Part shown: positions 24,704 to 33,890 of the stretch, piece by piece | How positions within the stretch are numbered: position 1 is the first letter of the stretch | How the letters are laid out: every line of letters begins with the position of its first letter | DNA from: Bradyrhizobium sp. JYMT SZCCT0180 | GTDB taxonomy: Bacteria > Pseudomonadota > Alphaproteobacteria > Rhizobiales > Xanthobacteraceae | Direction of reading: 5' to 3' | DNA: 64,000 nt | Assembly (NCBI RefSeq): GCF_018130165.1 | Contig: NZ_JAFCLZ010000006.1 | Location: 124,001-188,000 of the forward strand | The notes under the pieces: generated by a model | What the model was told of the DNA's origin: nothing | What the model saw: the letters and a program-made list of their open reading frames with translations, nothing else | Database searches by the model: none | Made by a program: the position numbers and the translations under genes

Positions 24704-27496
24704 TCAGCTTCTTATCGGGAGTGTCCGACTTGTGCTCGTTTCCTGATTGTGGTTGCTCTCTAATCCAAGCGGAATGGAAAACGAAAATGAAACGCCATGA
24801 GTTTCGTTCGGCGTCACCCAAAGGCGGCCACGATGATTCTCGACAATGGAGCGGCTAACCGACAAGCCGATCCCCATGCCGCCAGCCTTGGTCGTGTAAA
24901 AAGCATCGAACAGCCTGTTGGTATCCTGAGGATTGAATCCTGCTCCTGCGTCTTGCACAGTCACACGAACCTGATCATCAGGATCTCGCTCGGTTCTGAC
25001 AACCAGCTTCCTCGGACGATCTTCAACATCTCTCATCGCGTCTGACGCATTTCGGATCAGATTCAGGATAACCTGCTGCAGCTGAACTCGATCGCCCATG
25101 ACAAGCGGAAGCTCATTTGCAAATTCGGCCTGAATGTAGACGCGGTCCTTTTGAAGTTCGCCCAACAACAGCGCAATCACCTCCTGCGCGGCTTCACTCA
25201 CGTCAACCGATTCGAATACGAACTTCCTCTTGCCAAAGAGCGCACGCAACCGAACGATGACATCGGATGCGCGGTTGCCGTCCCGAATCGTGCGCCGCGC
25301 GGTTTCGCGCGCTCCTTCGACATTGGGGGGCTCGGCGGCCAGCATCCGAAGGCAGGTACTGGCATTGGTGAGGATACCCGACAGAGGTTGGTTAACTTCG
25401 TGCGCGATCGACGCCGTCAATGCACCAAGGCTTGCGACCCTCACGACGTGAGCCAGCTCTGATCTGACTTCGCCGAGCGCCATTTCCGCGAGGTGGCGCT
25501 TCGTAATATCCTGGACAGCACCAATGTACTCCAGCTGGTCATGCTGGTTTCGAGTCGCGTGAGCGACCAAGTGCAGGTACTTTACCGAATGGTCCGGCAT
25601 CTGGAGTCTGTGTTCGTACTCGAAACCGTCAGCTGCACTGTTCGCCCGGGCCATCATGTCGCGCAGCAAGTGCATGTCATCCGGGTGAACGCGAGTGGCA
25701 ATCAGTTCGACCGTTACAGGAACCGCCTGATCAAACTCGAAGATGCGATAGACCTGATCAGACCACATGATGTCGCCTGTCGCCAAACACCATGAGAAGC
25801 TACCCGTACGACTGAGGCGCTGCCCTTCGCTGAGAAATGCCTCGCTTTGCCGTAGTTCTTCCTCCCATTGTTTTCGTTCCATAATGTCGCGCAGGTAGCC
25901 TGTGAACGATGGCGGCCCGTCCAGCGGGATACGAGAGATCGTCAACTCAACCGGAAACTCGCTTCCATCAGCGCGCACCGCGACCGTCTCAAGGCGCTTT
26001 CCGATTAACCTGGACTCACCTGTCGCCAAATGACGGGCTAGTCCCAGCTGGTGTTTCTCCCGCATTGAGGGAGGGACGATAACTTCGGCCAATTGCTTGC
26101 CAACGACGGCATTTCTTCGATAGCCAAAAGTCCGTTCCGCGGCTGGGTTGAACTCGGTAATGGATCCCTCATGATCGATGGTAATGATGCAGTCGATCGC
26201 TGAATTGAGGATCGCCGTCTTCCGTGCCTCACTTCGCTTCAGCGCCGCGTCACTCTGCGAACGTTCGATGGCGATGCTGGCGATGTGCGTAAATCGCTCA
26301 ATAAGTGACTGATGTTCCACCGTGGGTGATCGCGGCTCGCGATAATAGAGCGCAAAGGTCCCCAGAGTCTTTCCGGTCAAGGACACGATCGGCGTCGACC
26401 AACACGAGATCAGACCGTGGCGTTTCGCGAGATCGCGCCATCCATTGCGCCAGCGGGTGTCGGTCGCAACGTCCGACATGATTACCTGTATCTTTTCCCG
26501 CGCGGCCGTTACGCATGGGCCGCCCCTATCCTGCAAGGACCAGCCGCGCGCTGCCTCGTTGAATTCAGCCGCGAGGCTCGGCGCTATCGCTTCCTCGAAC
26601 TTGTTACCAGTGGCATCGACCAACAGGATACTGCAGTAGCAGCCATCCATGGTGTCTTCGGCCAACTGGCAGAGCACTTCAAGTATCTCCGACAATGATT
26701 GGCGTCCTGCCACCATCTCAAGAAGCCGCTTCTCGCTGGCGAGCAGCGCCTCAGCTCGCTTTCGGTCATCTATATCGGTTTGCAGCACATACCAACGAAC
26801 GATATGACCGCGCGCATCCCTAAGAGGCAATCCGCGGACATGGAACCACCGATAGACGCCGTCCGCCCGTCGTATTCGATGCTCGATTTCGTAAGTTTCC
26901 CCGGTGGCTATCGCGCGTTCCCAGGCACCTGTCACAAAGCGAAGATCGTCCTGATGAACCAGATCACTCGTTTTCCATTCATTCAGAGTTTGGGGCGTTG
27001 CATCTGCACCGACGTATTCCAGATAATGGCGGTTGACATCCTCTATCTCGCCAGCCGGCGTCAAGAACGTCATCAAGGCGGGGATTGTGTCGGTGACATT
27101 GCGGTGTTGCTCATGGCGCGGTCCCAAGGGGTCTGCTGATTGTCTTTGGTCTTCAATATCGAAACCTAATCCGCACCATTTGGTTACCGTTCCAGACGCA
27201 TCGACCACGGCACGCATTCGGAAAACGAACCAGCGATACTCCCCATCACGGCTACGGAGCCGCGCTTCCATTGTCCTCGGTTCGGCAACCGACAGGCCGG
27301 GTTTCCACCACGCGATCAGTTTAGGCACATCTTCGGGGTGGCTTGCCGCGCACCACCCCGTTCTGAGCAGATCATCAATGCTGAGTCCTGTGAACTCACG
27401 CCAAGACTCGCTGAGGAAATCAACATGCCCGTCAGGCAGTGTCGTCCACACCAATCCGGGAAGCGTGTGAAGAGCGGGACCAAGATCGTCTTTCAT
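24704..27496 (-). CDS. Multi-PAS/GAF histidine kinase, kinase 2
   Basis: About 930 residues, no membrane segment. In order: PAS 1 (~5-120), PAS 2 (~133-255), GAF (~265-415), PAS 3 (~421-540), PAS 4 (~545-665), HisKA with His near 699 in GALTASIAHEVNQPLSG, and an HATPase_c domain with LNLIRNASDA, DAGAGF and GMGIGLSVS. A soluble redox or ligand sensor of the NodV/FixL/TodS type. The ATG at 27496 is chosen because PAS 1 begins just after it; an open extension to 27802 would cross the regulon box and is not domain-like. The last two PAS domains and the kinase core are duplicated in kinase 3. It is the likely donor for the FixJ-type regulator. Confidence 0.92.
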   Translation of the reverse strand: MKDDLGPALHTLPGLVWTTLPDGHVDFLSESWREFTGLSIDDLLRTGWCAASHPEDVPKLIAWWKPGLSVAEPRTMEARLRSRDGEYRWFVFRMRAVVDASGTVTKWCGLGFDIEDQRQSADPLGPRHEQHRNVTDTIPALMTFLTPAGEIEDVNRHYLEYVGADATPQTLNEWKTSDLVHQDDLRFVTGAWERAIATGETYEIEHRIRRADGVYRWFHVRGLPLRDARGHIVRWYVLQTDIDDRKRAEALLASEKRLLEMVAGRQSLSEILEVLCQLAEDTMDGCYCSILLVDATGNKFEEAIAPSLAAEFNEAARGWSLQDRGGPCVTAAREKIQVIMSDVATDTRWRNGWRDLAKRHGLISCWSTPIVSLTGKTLGTFALYYREPRSPTVEHQSLIERFTHIASIAIERSQSDAALKRSEARKTAILNSAIDCIITIDHEGSITEFNPAAERTFGYRRNAVVGKQLAEVIVPPSMREKHQLGLARHLATGESRLIGKRLETVAVRADGSEFPVELTISRIPLDGPPSFTGYLRDIMERKQWEEELRQSEAFLSEGQRLSRTGSFSWCLATGDIMWSDQVYRIFEFDQAVPVTVELIATRVHPDDMHLLRDMMARANSAADGFEYEHRLQMPDHSVKYLHLVAHATRNQHDQLEYIGAVQDITKRHLAEMALGEVRSELAHVVRVASLGALTASIAHEVNQPLSGILTNASTCLRMLAAEPPNVEGARETARRTIRDGNRASDVIVRLRALFGKRKFVFESVDVSEAAQEVIALLLGELQKDRVYIQAEFANELPLVMGDRVQLQQVILNLIRNASDAMRDVEDRPRKLVVRTERDPDDQVRVTVQDAGAGFNPQDTNRLFDAFYTTKAGGMGIGLSVSRSIVENHRGRLWVTPNETHGVSFSFSIPLGLESNHNQETSTSRTLPIRS

Positions 27497-27550
27497 GTCG
27501 ACCCTTTCTCGACGATCGCCATGATACGATAGTGTTCTAAATTGCGAAAA

Positions 27551-27577
27551 GAGGTCGATGATACCTTGGTGTCGGTT
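27551..27577 (-). promoter_or_regulatory. ACACC-N2-GGT regulon box, kinase 2 promoter
   Basis: Read towards kinase 2 the core is ACACCAAGGTATCATCGACC, about 60 bases before the start codon. It differs from the box at 23184-23210 at 2 of 27 positions. Confidence 0.65.
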
Positions 27578-27734
27578 GAGCAGTTGACATTCTGCCAGCA
27601 TACTCCGCCCAACGACCGAGCCACAACCGATTTTCACCCGACATATCCAGCACTTATGGGCAGCGTCGGACGCTCGCTGATGGACGCGAGCGGGATGATC
27701 GCTCATCCAGAAACACCGGATGCAAATCCCCACA

Positions 27735-27757
27735 ACACCTAGGTGCAATGGATTCAC
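27735..27757 (+). promoter_or_regulatory. ACACC-N2-GGT regulon box, GMC oxidoreductase promoter
   Basis: Core ACACCTAGGTGCAATGGATT, pointing towards the GMC gene. Together with the boxes before kinase 1 and the FUSC operon it shares the AATRGATTC tail. Its overlap with the ATG at 27748 argues that translation starts downstream, at 27931. Confidence 0.6.
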
Positions 27758-27930
27758 GTTCGATCCTGCGTAATCACAGGTCAGCAATTTCGGTGCTTCC
27801 ATTCCATGCGAGGCGGTTTCGCAACGGCATCGAAGCTCGGCAGTCCCAAGCAGCGGTCGTCGGTGAAACCGCGCGTTGGGACAGCCGATCTCTCATTGAA
27901 GAACGCATCTTATCTCGACGGGAGCGCGCC

Positions 27931-29535
27931 ATGGACCATTGTGAATTTGACTACATCGTCGTTGGCGCCGGTTCGGCCGGGTGCGTATTGGCCTCTCGCC
28001 TGACGGAGGATCCAAACGTTACGGTCTGCCTGTTGGAAGCCGGCGGGCGGGATTCCAGCGTCTTGATTCATGCGCCGGCTGGCTTCGTCGCGATGGTGCC
28101 AACCAAAATCAATAACTATGCATATCAGACGGTACCTCAGTCCGGCCTGAATGGCCGCCGCGGATATCAACCGCGCGGCAAGACGCTTGGAGGCTCGAGC
28201 TCGATCAATGCGATGTTCTATGTGCGAGGAAACAGGTGGGATTACGACCACTGGGCATCGCTCGGCAATCCGGGCTGGTCTTATGACGAGGTATTGCCGC
28301 TGTTCAAGCGCGCTGAAAACAACGAAGAATTCAAAGATGACTTCCACGGACAGGGTGGTCCACTGAACGTTACCTATCCGCGACACCAGAGTCCGCTCAC
28401 CAACCTGTTTCTAGAGGCCGCTGCCCTGCACCAGATTCGGCCAAACCCCGATTACAATGGAGCCGAACAAGAGGGCGCCTTCAAATATCAGGTCACTCAC
28501 AAGGGCGGCGAGCGCTGGAGCGCTGCCAAGGCGTACATAACCCCCAACCTCTCGCGAAAAAATCTCAGGGTTTTGACCCATGCCATCTCGGCGAAGGTAT
28601 TGCTTGAAAATCGCCGTGCATGTGGCGTGATGTACTACCAAGGAGGCGGATTGAAAGAAGTGCGAGCCCGACGAGAAGTGATCCTGGCGGGCGGGACCTT
28701 TGGCTCACCGCAGCTACTGCAGCTTTCCGGCATTGGGCCCGGCGAAGAGCTGAAAAAGCTCGACATTCCAGTCGAGAATGACGTGCCTGGCGTCGGCAAG
28801 AATCTACAGGACCACATTGACTACGTTCAATCGTGGCGCGTGCCGAACGATACTGAAACAGTTGGCATTTCGCACCGAGGCGCGTTGAAGCTGACACGCG
28901 CGATCTTCGAATGGCGCAAGGCGCGCACAGGCCTCGTGACGACGACCTATGGCACTTCCGGCGCATTCATCCGTTCGTCGCCCGATGCCCCAGCTCCCGA
29001 TCTGCAGTTGATCTTCGTCATCGCGATAGTTGACGATCACGGACGCAAACTCCACATGGGTCATGGCATCTCCTGCCATGTGGACGTCTTGCGCCCGTAC
29101 AGTCGGGGCACCGTTGGACTTGACAGCACCGACCCGCGCGATGCTCCCCGAATTGATCCCAAATTCCTTTCAGATGAGCGCGATCTGAAACTGCTGGTCA
29201 AGGGAGCCCAGATCCAGCAACGCATCATCGAATCCCGACCTTTCGATCGGCTCCGCGGCAAGATGCTGTACCCGACGCGATCCAACGATCCCGCCGGCTT
29301 GGAGAAGGATATTCGCTGCCGCGCTGACACGCAGTATCACCCGATCGGCACCTGTAAAATGGGCCCGGAAAGCGATTCGACGGCCGTGGTTGATGCAAAG
29401 CTGTGCGTGCGGGGTGTTGGCGCGTTGCGCGTGGTTGATGCGTCGATCATGCCAACCATAGTCGGCGGCAACACCAATGCCGCGACAATCATGATTGCCG
29501 AAAAGGCCTCCGACTTGATTCGAGAAAGCGCCTGA
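27931..29535 (+). CDS. GMC-family FAD-dependent alcohol oxidoreductase
   Basis: 534 residues of the choline dehydrogenase/glucose-methanol-choline family. An N-terminal FAD-binding fold reads [18 protein letters not shown], then LEAGG. The GMC signatures are [14 protein letters not shown] and the [16 protein letters not shown] segment. The C-terminal catalytic His is in [13 protein letters not shown] and the Asn/His partner in [20 protein letters not shown]. It would oxidise an alcohol to an aldehyde in the cytoplasm. The start at 27931 is preferred to 27748 because the glycine motif follows directly and the promoter box occupies 27735-27757. ALDH at 17.8 kb, which has a similar box, could take the next step. 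Confidence 0.92.
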   Translation: MDHCEFDYIVVGAGSAGCVLASRLTEDPNVTVCLLEAGGRDSSVLIHAPAGFVAMVPTKINNYAYQTVPQSGLNGRRGYQPRGKTLGGSSSINAMFYVRGNRWDYDHWASLGNPGWSYDEVLPLFKRAENNEEFKDDFHGQGGPLNVTYPRHQSPLTNLFLEAAALHQIRPNPDYNGAEQEGAFKYQVTHKGGERWSAAKAYITPNLSRKNLRVLTHAISAKVLLENRRACGVMYYQGGGLKEVRARREVILAGGTFGSPQLLQLSGIGPGEELKKLDIPVENDVPGVGKNLQDHIDYVQSWRVPNDTETVGISHRGALKLTRAIFEWRKARTGLVTTTYGTSGAFIRSSPDAPAPDLQLIFVIAIVDDHGRKLHMGHGISCHVDVLRPYSRGTVGLDSTDPRDAPRIDPKFLSDERDLKLLVKGAQIQQRIIESRPFDRLRGKMLYPTRSNDPAGLEKDIRCRADTQYHPIGTCKMGPESDSTAVVDAKLCVRGVGALRVVDASIMPTIVGGNTNAATIMIAEKASDLIRESA

Positions 29536-29694
29536 CTTCGCTAGAACGTCATAGCGGAACACGGAAACGGACCCTGACTTCATACGCGAACTATCGCGAT
29601 AGGCTGGTGTGACTTCCTTGGACTGTCTTCCTTGGACAAGGCATTAGCTTTCCTGTTCACTGAAGCAAGAAGGGTTGCGATCGCGCAGTTCTTG

Positions 29695-30873
29695 TCACCT
29701 ACCGCGGGGTGCGCAGTCGGGTGAACCCTGCGGACCGTGAATGACGTTACTCAAGCGATTCGTAAGGTTATGAAAGTGCCGGTGAAGCCAGCCACCACTG
29801 TCACTCGCCCGCTCGTCGAGGATCGTCACCGTAACAGTCATTCCCGAAACGAGCGGAACCCCGGCCGGTACATTGGTGATCTTGAGGCGCACCGGCACTC
29901 GTTGCGCCAGTCGCACCCAGGTGTAGACCGGATCGACGCTGGGCAGCCCCTGGGTGCTCGGTGCGGCGTTGGAGACGCTGATGCCGCGGGTCACACTCTC
30001 GACCAGCCCCAGGATCGGGTCGCGATATCCCATCAGTGCCGCTTCGGCATGCATGCCGACGCAGACATGAGCCATCTTGGTTTCCTCGAAGTAGCCGTCA
30101 ATCCAGTAACTATCCGCATCGATGACCGAAATGTTGGTCGCGCCAGCGTGAGCATAGTCTCCGACCCGCATCAGTAGATTGGTGACATAGCCATTGACGG
30201 GACTGCGCACCTGCGTCCGCTTGAGATTAATGTCGGCTTGTGCAACTTGCTGCTGGGCAGCGTCGAAGGCCGCCTGCGCCTGGTTAGCATTGCCGGCAAA
30301 CACTTGCTGCTCTTCGGGTGTCGTGGCGAGGTCGGAGAGCCGCATTCGCCGTTCCGATTGGATTCGCTTGACCTGCAAATCGGTGGCTTTCTGACGCAAT
30401 ATCGCTTGGCTCGTGTCGAGCGCCACCTTGAAGTCGAACGTATCGATCACATAGAGCACGTCACCTTCGCGAACGAACTGGTTGTCGACGACTCGGATTT
30501 CCGTAATTTGCCCCGACACCTGAGGCGCAATGCTCGCTACCTGCACGCGGATGCGGCCGTCTCGCGTCCACGGCGCGTTGACATAAACGTCCCAGATGAG
30601 GAGAGCGGCTAACCCGGCGAGCGCAAGGATGGCCGCCGTCGTCGCGCGCTTGAACACCTCCCGAGCAAAGCGAGCCGTAGGGCCTCGAACCCCAGTCACC
30701 TGCCCTTTCAAAACGGGCCTTTCGACGCTCAGATTCCGTTCAAGGGTAACGCCAGGCTGATCTCCGCCCGGCGCGAGGCCGCCATTACTCACAGAGCGCT
30801 CAGCCACCGTGGCGCGGGTATCGGCTGTGTTATCCTTCGTCCGGTCGTCTGTGATGGTATCGTGCAGCTGCAA
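29695..30873 (-). CDS. Membrane-fusion protein of an aromatic-acid efflux system (AaeA/EmrA-like)
   Basis: 392 residues of the HlyD family. A cytoplasmic tail of about 75 residues, longer than usual, precedes one membrane anchor (AAILALAGLAALLIWDVYV). The lipoyl half-motifs are VQVASIAPQVSGQITEI and INLKRTQVRSPVNGYVTNL, flanking a coiled-coil hairpin (residues ~165-235). It bridges the inner-membrane FUSC pump to an outer-membrane channel not encoded here. Third gene of the operon FUSC - DUF1656 - HlyD, the AaeBXA set that exports hydroxylated aromatic acids in E. coli. Confidence 0.9.
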   Translation of the reverse strand: MQLHDTITDDRTKDNTADTRATVAERSVSNGGLAPGGDQPGVTLERNLSVERPVLKGQVTGVRGPTARFAREVFKRATTAAILALAGLAALLIWDVYVNAPWTRDGRIRVQVASIAPQVSGQITEIRVVDNQFVREGDVLYVIDTFDFKVALDTSQAILRQKATDLQVKRIQSERRMRLSDLATTPEEQQVFAGNANQAQAAFDAAQQQVAQADINLKRTQVRSPVNGYVTNLLMRVGDYAHAGATNISVIDADSYWIDGYFEETKMAHVCVGMHAEAALMGYRDPILGLVESVTRGISVSNAAPSTQGLPSVDPVYTWVRLAQRVPVRLKITNVPAGVPLVSGMTVTVTILDERASDSGGWLHRHFHNLTNRLSNVIHGPQGSPDCAPRGR

Positions 30874-30885
30874 GACCTTCTCCCT

Positions 30886-31089
30886 CTAGAACACCGCAAT
30901 CAAAAGCGCGAGAACCAAGACGTAGAGGCTCAACTCCGCCGCCGGCGGATTACTGAAGGCGCGTTCGAACGATACGAGGTACAGCAAGGGACGCAGCACA
31001 GCGAAGATTGCAAGGGCGGCACCTGCATAGAGGACGAAAGGCGAGACGAGCACCCCGTCGAGGACCAATTCAGAGAAGGTATGCATCAT
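30886..31089 (-). CDS. DUF1656 (AaeX-like) small membrane protein
   Basis: 67 residues with two hydrophobic helices and the typical N-terminal ELVLDGVLVSPFVLYAG. It overlaps the end of the FUSC gene by ATGA and precedes the fusion-protein gene by 12 bases. It is a constant companion of AaeAB-type pumps, of unknown mechanism. Confidence 0.9.
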   Translation of the reverse strand: MMHTFSELVLDGVLVSPFVLYAGAALAIFAVLRPLLYLVSFERAFSNPPAAELSLYVLVLALLIAVF

Positions 31090-33038
31090 GAGGCAAAAGA
31101 CCCATGCGGATGGAAGCCGAGGGCGGCGGTGGGGTCGATCAGGGAAGCAGCCCAGATCAGATCCAGGCGGGCCGCGCGAGCGAGGGCCAGGTCATCACGA
31201 CTGAACCCAGCGGTCGCGCCTGCGAGATCGTCGGCAATTCGGCGAAGGCGAAGGGGATCACAGGCAGCCAGAGCCGCATTGGTCTCGACCATCAACCGTG
31301 AGCCCGTTCGAGCAACTAGTTCGGTCAGCGTTGTCCGAACCCGGCGCACAGCCGCCGCACGTCCGAACAACTCCATAGCCTGACGGAGGTCATCCCGGTG
31401 TCCATCTGACGAAGGTTGCAGCGCTGCGAGTTGCCTAATGCGGTCCGCGTCTCGGAACAGGGCCTCTTCATTTGGGCGCCGAGAGTAGCCATCGGTAAGG
31501 AGTCCGCGCATCTCTGCTTGCGCCGACATCAGGTACCAGTGCCGCCGAAGCGCATCGGACGTTGGAAGGATAACCCGGAGAAGGACGAACAGCAGGATAA
31601 CCGATGCGATCGCAATAAGGCTGGAGAACAGGTAGGGTTCGGGGTCGTAACGCTGCGGATTCGTTGGCGAGAGCATCACGGGAAGGACAACCAGCACAAG
31701 GAACGCGGTCACGGCCAGTCTCGGGTTGGGCGCCGTGCATAGGAGGGCGGTGGCAATGACGCTTGGTGCTATACCGATCGCCAAGAGAGGAAACTGGTCG
31801 ACCCCGTCCAGAATAAAAAATTCGGTTACACCCGCAAGCATCACAGCGATCGGTACAGCGATAACAGCTGCTGTGGCGAAAGCGCCCGAGTTCGGAACGT
31901 TGGCACTCAGGGCAATGATCACTCCTGTCAAAGCGATGCCTAGCGATGCGAACGGCCAGCCGCCAAGGGACAATAAGGCCGCGATCGTCAGCGCTACCAG
32001 AAACGCGCGCAGCCCGTTTCGTGCCGCCACTCGGCTCGAACGGTAGATGGGCGCATCAAACTCATGTGTAGGGCGACGGCCTGCTTGGAGAGCTCCAATA
32101 GCGTCTTTAGCTCTTTGGTTCTCGACCAGCAATTCTAGAGCGTAACGGACGAAAATCGCCTCGTACGGGTCGAAGTTATCGGAATTCGCATGCTGTTGCA
32201 GGCGTCCAGGCAAAACACGGTTCTCTTCCGCCAGGCCATTGTCGAGTGCCTCCCCTAGCCCGGTTCGGAGAGATCGCAACGTCGTCGGGGGGAGTGATGC
32301 CAATGCGCCTACGGCGCTGACTACACCGACCAATGCTACGGCCGCGTTACGGGCTGCCGCGCGCCGCGCCGACCCACGACCCGATTCGACCGCAAGGGCC
32401 GAGATGTCGGGACGAAGCGCTGTGATCTCACGCAGCAGATTAGCCGACCGGATCGGGTCGGCGCTCTTGCCACCGAGGATAGCAAGTGCAACGGCAATTA
32501 TTCGCCGATGGATGGTTGTGAGCTTGGACAACAGACTCGCATCCAAGTTCGGAGCACCGAATACTTCGCCGATCAGAGCGAGCGCGGCGACTCCGACCAC
32601 AATAGCCGCACCGCGGTTAAAGCCGGCCAGGACGATGTTCTGAGGCGAGTCGATCTGGACCACAGCCACCAGAGCAACCGTATAACCGGATAACACGGCG
32701 CCGTAGGCCCTGCTGTCCTCCAAAAGCCCGCCGACGTAAACGCAGAGTCCGAGCCAAGCCGCGAAGACGATTATGAACAGCTCACGAGTTTGCGCGAACA
32801 ATCCAGCAATCACAATAGACGCGATAATCCCGATGATAGTGGCGAGAACTCGGTATAGCGCCCTTTGATAGACCTGCCCCCGCGTCTGTAAGGCGAGAAT
32901 GCTGACGGTAACCGCGGCGGACGACGCGCTGTCGAGCTGCAGCCAGAAAGCCGCATACAGGGCCGTCACCATGGCGGCCCACGTCCGGAACGCAAATGCC
33001 CACGCAGAGAGGGGAAACCCGGCAATCATACGAAACAT
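31086..33038 (-). CDS. FUSC-family inner-membrane efflux pump (AaeB-like)
   Basis: 650 residues with two blocks of about six membrane helices (first at ~10-160, second at ~355-500), each followed by a long cytoplasmic region. The DSRAYGAVLSGYTVALVAV segment and the SLGIALTGVIIALSA-type repeat are characteristic of FUSC/AaeB proteins. The substrate class is probably aromatic carboxylic acids or similar small amphipathic compounds. First gene of its operon. A regulon box lies 93-126 bases upstream, so export appears to be controlled with the kinases and the GMC enzyme. Confidence 0.92.
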   Translation of the reverse strand: MFRMIAGFPLSAWAFAFRTWAAMVTALYAAFWLQLDSASSAAVTVSILALQTRGQVYQRALYRVLATIIGIIASIVIAGLFAQTRELFIIVFAAWLGLCVYVGGLLEDSRAYGAVLSGYTVALVAVVQIDSPQNIVLAGFNRGAAIVVGVAALALIGEVFGAPNLDASLLSKLTTIHRRIIAVALAILGGKSADPIRSANLLREITALRPDISALAVESGRGSARRAAARNAAVALVGVVSAVGALASLPPTTLRSLRTGLGEALDNGLAEENRVLPGRLQQHANSDNFDPYEAIFVRYALELLVENQRAKDAIGALQAGRRPTHEFDAPIYRSSRVAARNGLRAFLVALTIAALLSLGGWPFASLGIALTGVIIALSANVPNSGAFATAAVIAVPIAVMLAGVTEFFILDGVDQFPLLAIGIAPSVIATALLCTAPNPRLAVTAFLVLVVLPVMLSPTNPQRYDPEPYLFSSLIAIASVILLFVLLRVILPTSDALRRHWYLMSAQAEMRGLLTDGYSRRPNEEALFRDADRIRQLAALQPSSDGHRDDLRQAMELFGRAAAVRRVRTTLTELVARTGSRLMVETNAALAACDPLRLRRIADDLAGATAGFSRDDLALARAARLDLIWAASLIDPTAALGFHPHGSFAS

Positions 33039-33130
33039 AGTCTGTCCGAGCCCCTCAATCCATTCAGAATAGCTCTCGTGAGGCCGGGGAATACCGGGAC
33101 CGTGAGATAAAGGATGATGTTAAGCGAAGC

Positions 33131-33164
33131 GCGAATCTATTGGACCAAGGTGTCGTCAAGACTT
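33131..33164 (-). promoter_or_regulatory. ACACC-N2-GGT regulon box, FUSC efflux operon
   Basis: Core, read towards the FUSC gene, ACACCTTGGTCCAATAGATT. The 34 bases match the kinase 1 promoter element (22983-23016) at 29 positions, far more conserved than the surrounding DNA. It also lies before the divergent DUF983 gene. Confidence 0.65.
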
Positions 33165-33275
33165 CAGTGCCATCGGCCGACTGACCTGCGAATGTAAAAA
33201 AACAGTTCAAGGCAGGAAGAATAAATTCGATCAGAAGGCGAGGATATGGGTGCTGCCAATGAGGAGGGCATCGAG

Positions 33276-33890
33276 ATGACGCAAACAATCCCTGTGGCGC
33301 GGGCGACAATCAGTCCAGCGCCCGCCCGCCCTGAAGAAACGACCTCGCTTTACCAGGCGATGATGCGTGGATTTCGTTGCAGATGCCCGAACTGTGGCAA
33401 AGGTCATCTGTTCGGCAAATATCTGAAGGTTGCTGATCAATGCGAAGAATGCGGCGAAGAATTTCATCACCACCGTGCCGATGACTTGCCAGCCTATCTC
33501 GTCATCATCGTGGTTGGCCATGTTATCGTTCCGGCCGTTCTGGCCGTCGAAGTTGCCTACTCGCCACCTTACTGGCTACACGCGCTGATCTGGCTACCAC
33601 TAACTCTCGTGAGTTCGCTCGGCCTTCTGCAACCTACGAAGGGCGCAATCGTCGGTCTGCAGTGGCAGACAGGCATGCATGGTTTCGAAGCGGCCAGGAC
33701 GCGCAGGCTGGAGCAACTTGCCATCACCGCTTCGGTAACATCCGAGCCGGCGTTGATCGGTCCAGCACAGCAGGTCGTGCATTCTCGACATTGGTCGGAC
33801 AACATGAAAGACGATCGCGCATTGTTCGGACTAAGCACTGACCGAGCCCAAAAGGGGACAGAACACATTTCCGATCGGTGTCAACCATGA
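33276..33890 (+). CDS. DUF983 zinc-ribbon membrane protein with extended C-terminus
   Basis: 204 residues from the ATG at 33276. Two zinc knuckles (RCPNCGKGHLFGKYLKV and CEECGEEFHHHRADD) are followed by two membrane helices, as in DUF983. Family members usually end soon after the second helix. Here about 60 further residues follow (from FEAARTRRLEQ), with no recognisable domain. The stop overlaps the flavodoxin-like gene by ATGA. A preceding ATG at 33246 is possible. Confidence 0.85.
   Translation: MTQTIPVARATISPAPARPEETTSLYQAMMRGFRCRCPNCGKGHLFGKYLKVADQCEECGEEFHHHRADDLPAYLVIIVVGHVIVPAVLAVEVAYSPPYWLHALIWLPLTLVSSLGLLQPTKGAIVGLQWQTGMHGFEAARTRRLEQLAITASVTSEPALIGPAQQVVHSRHWSDNMKDDRALFGLSTDRAQKGTEHISDRCQP

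Noticed and set aside
27748..27930. N-terminal extension of the GMC oxidoreductase from the ATG at 27748
   Set aside because: That ATG lies inside the promoter box and the extra 61 residues are not family-like.
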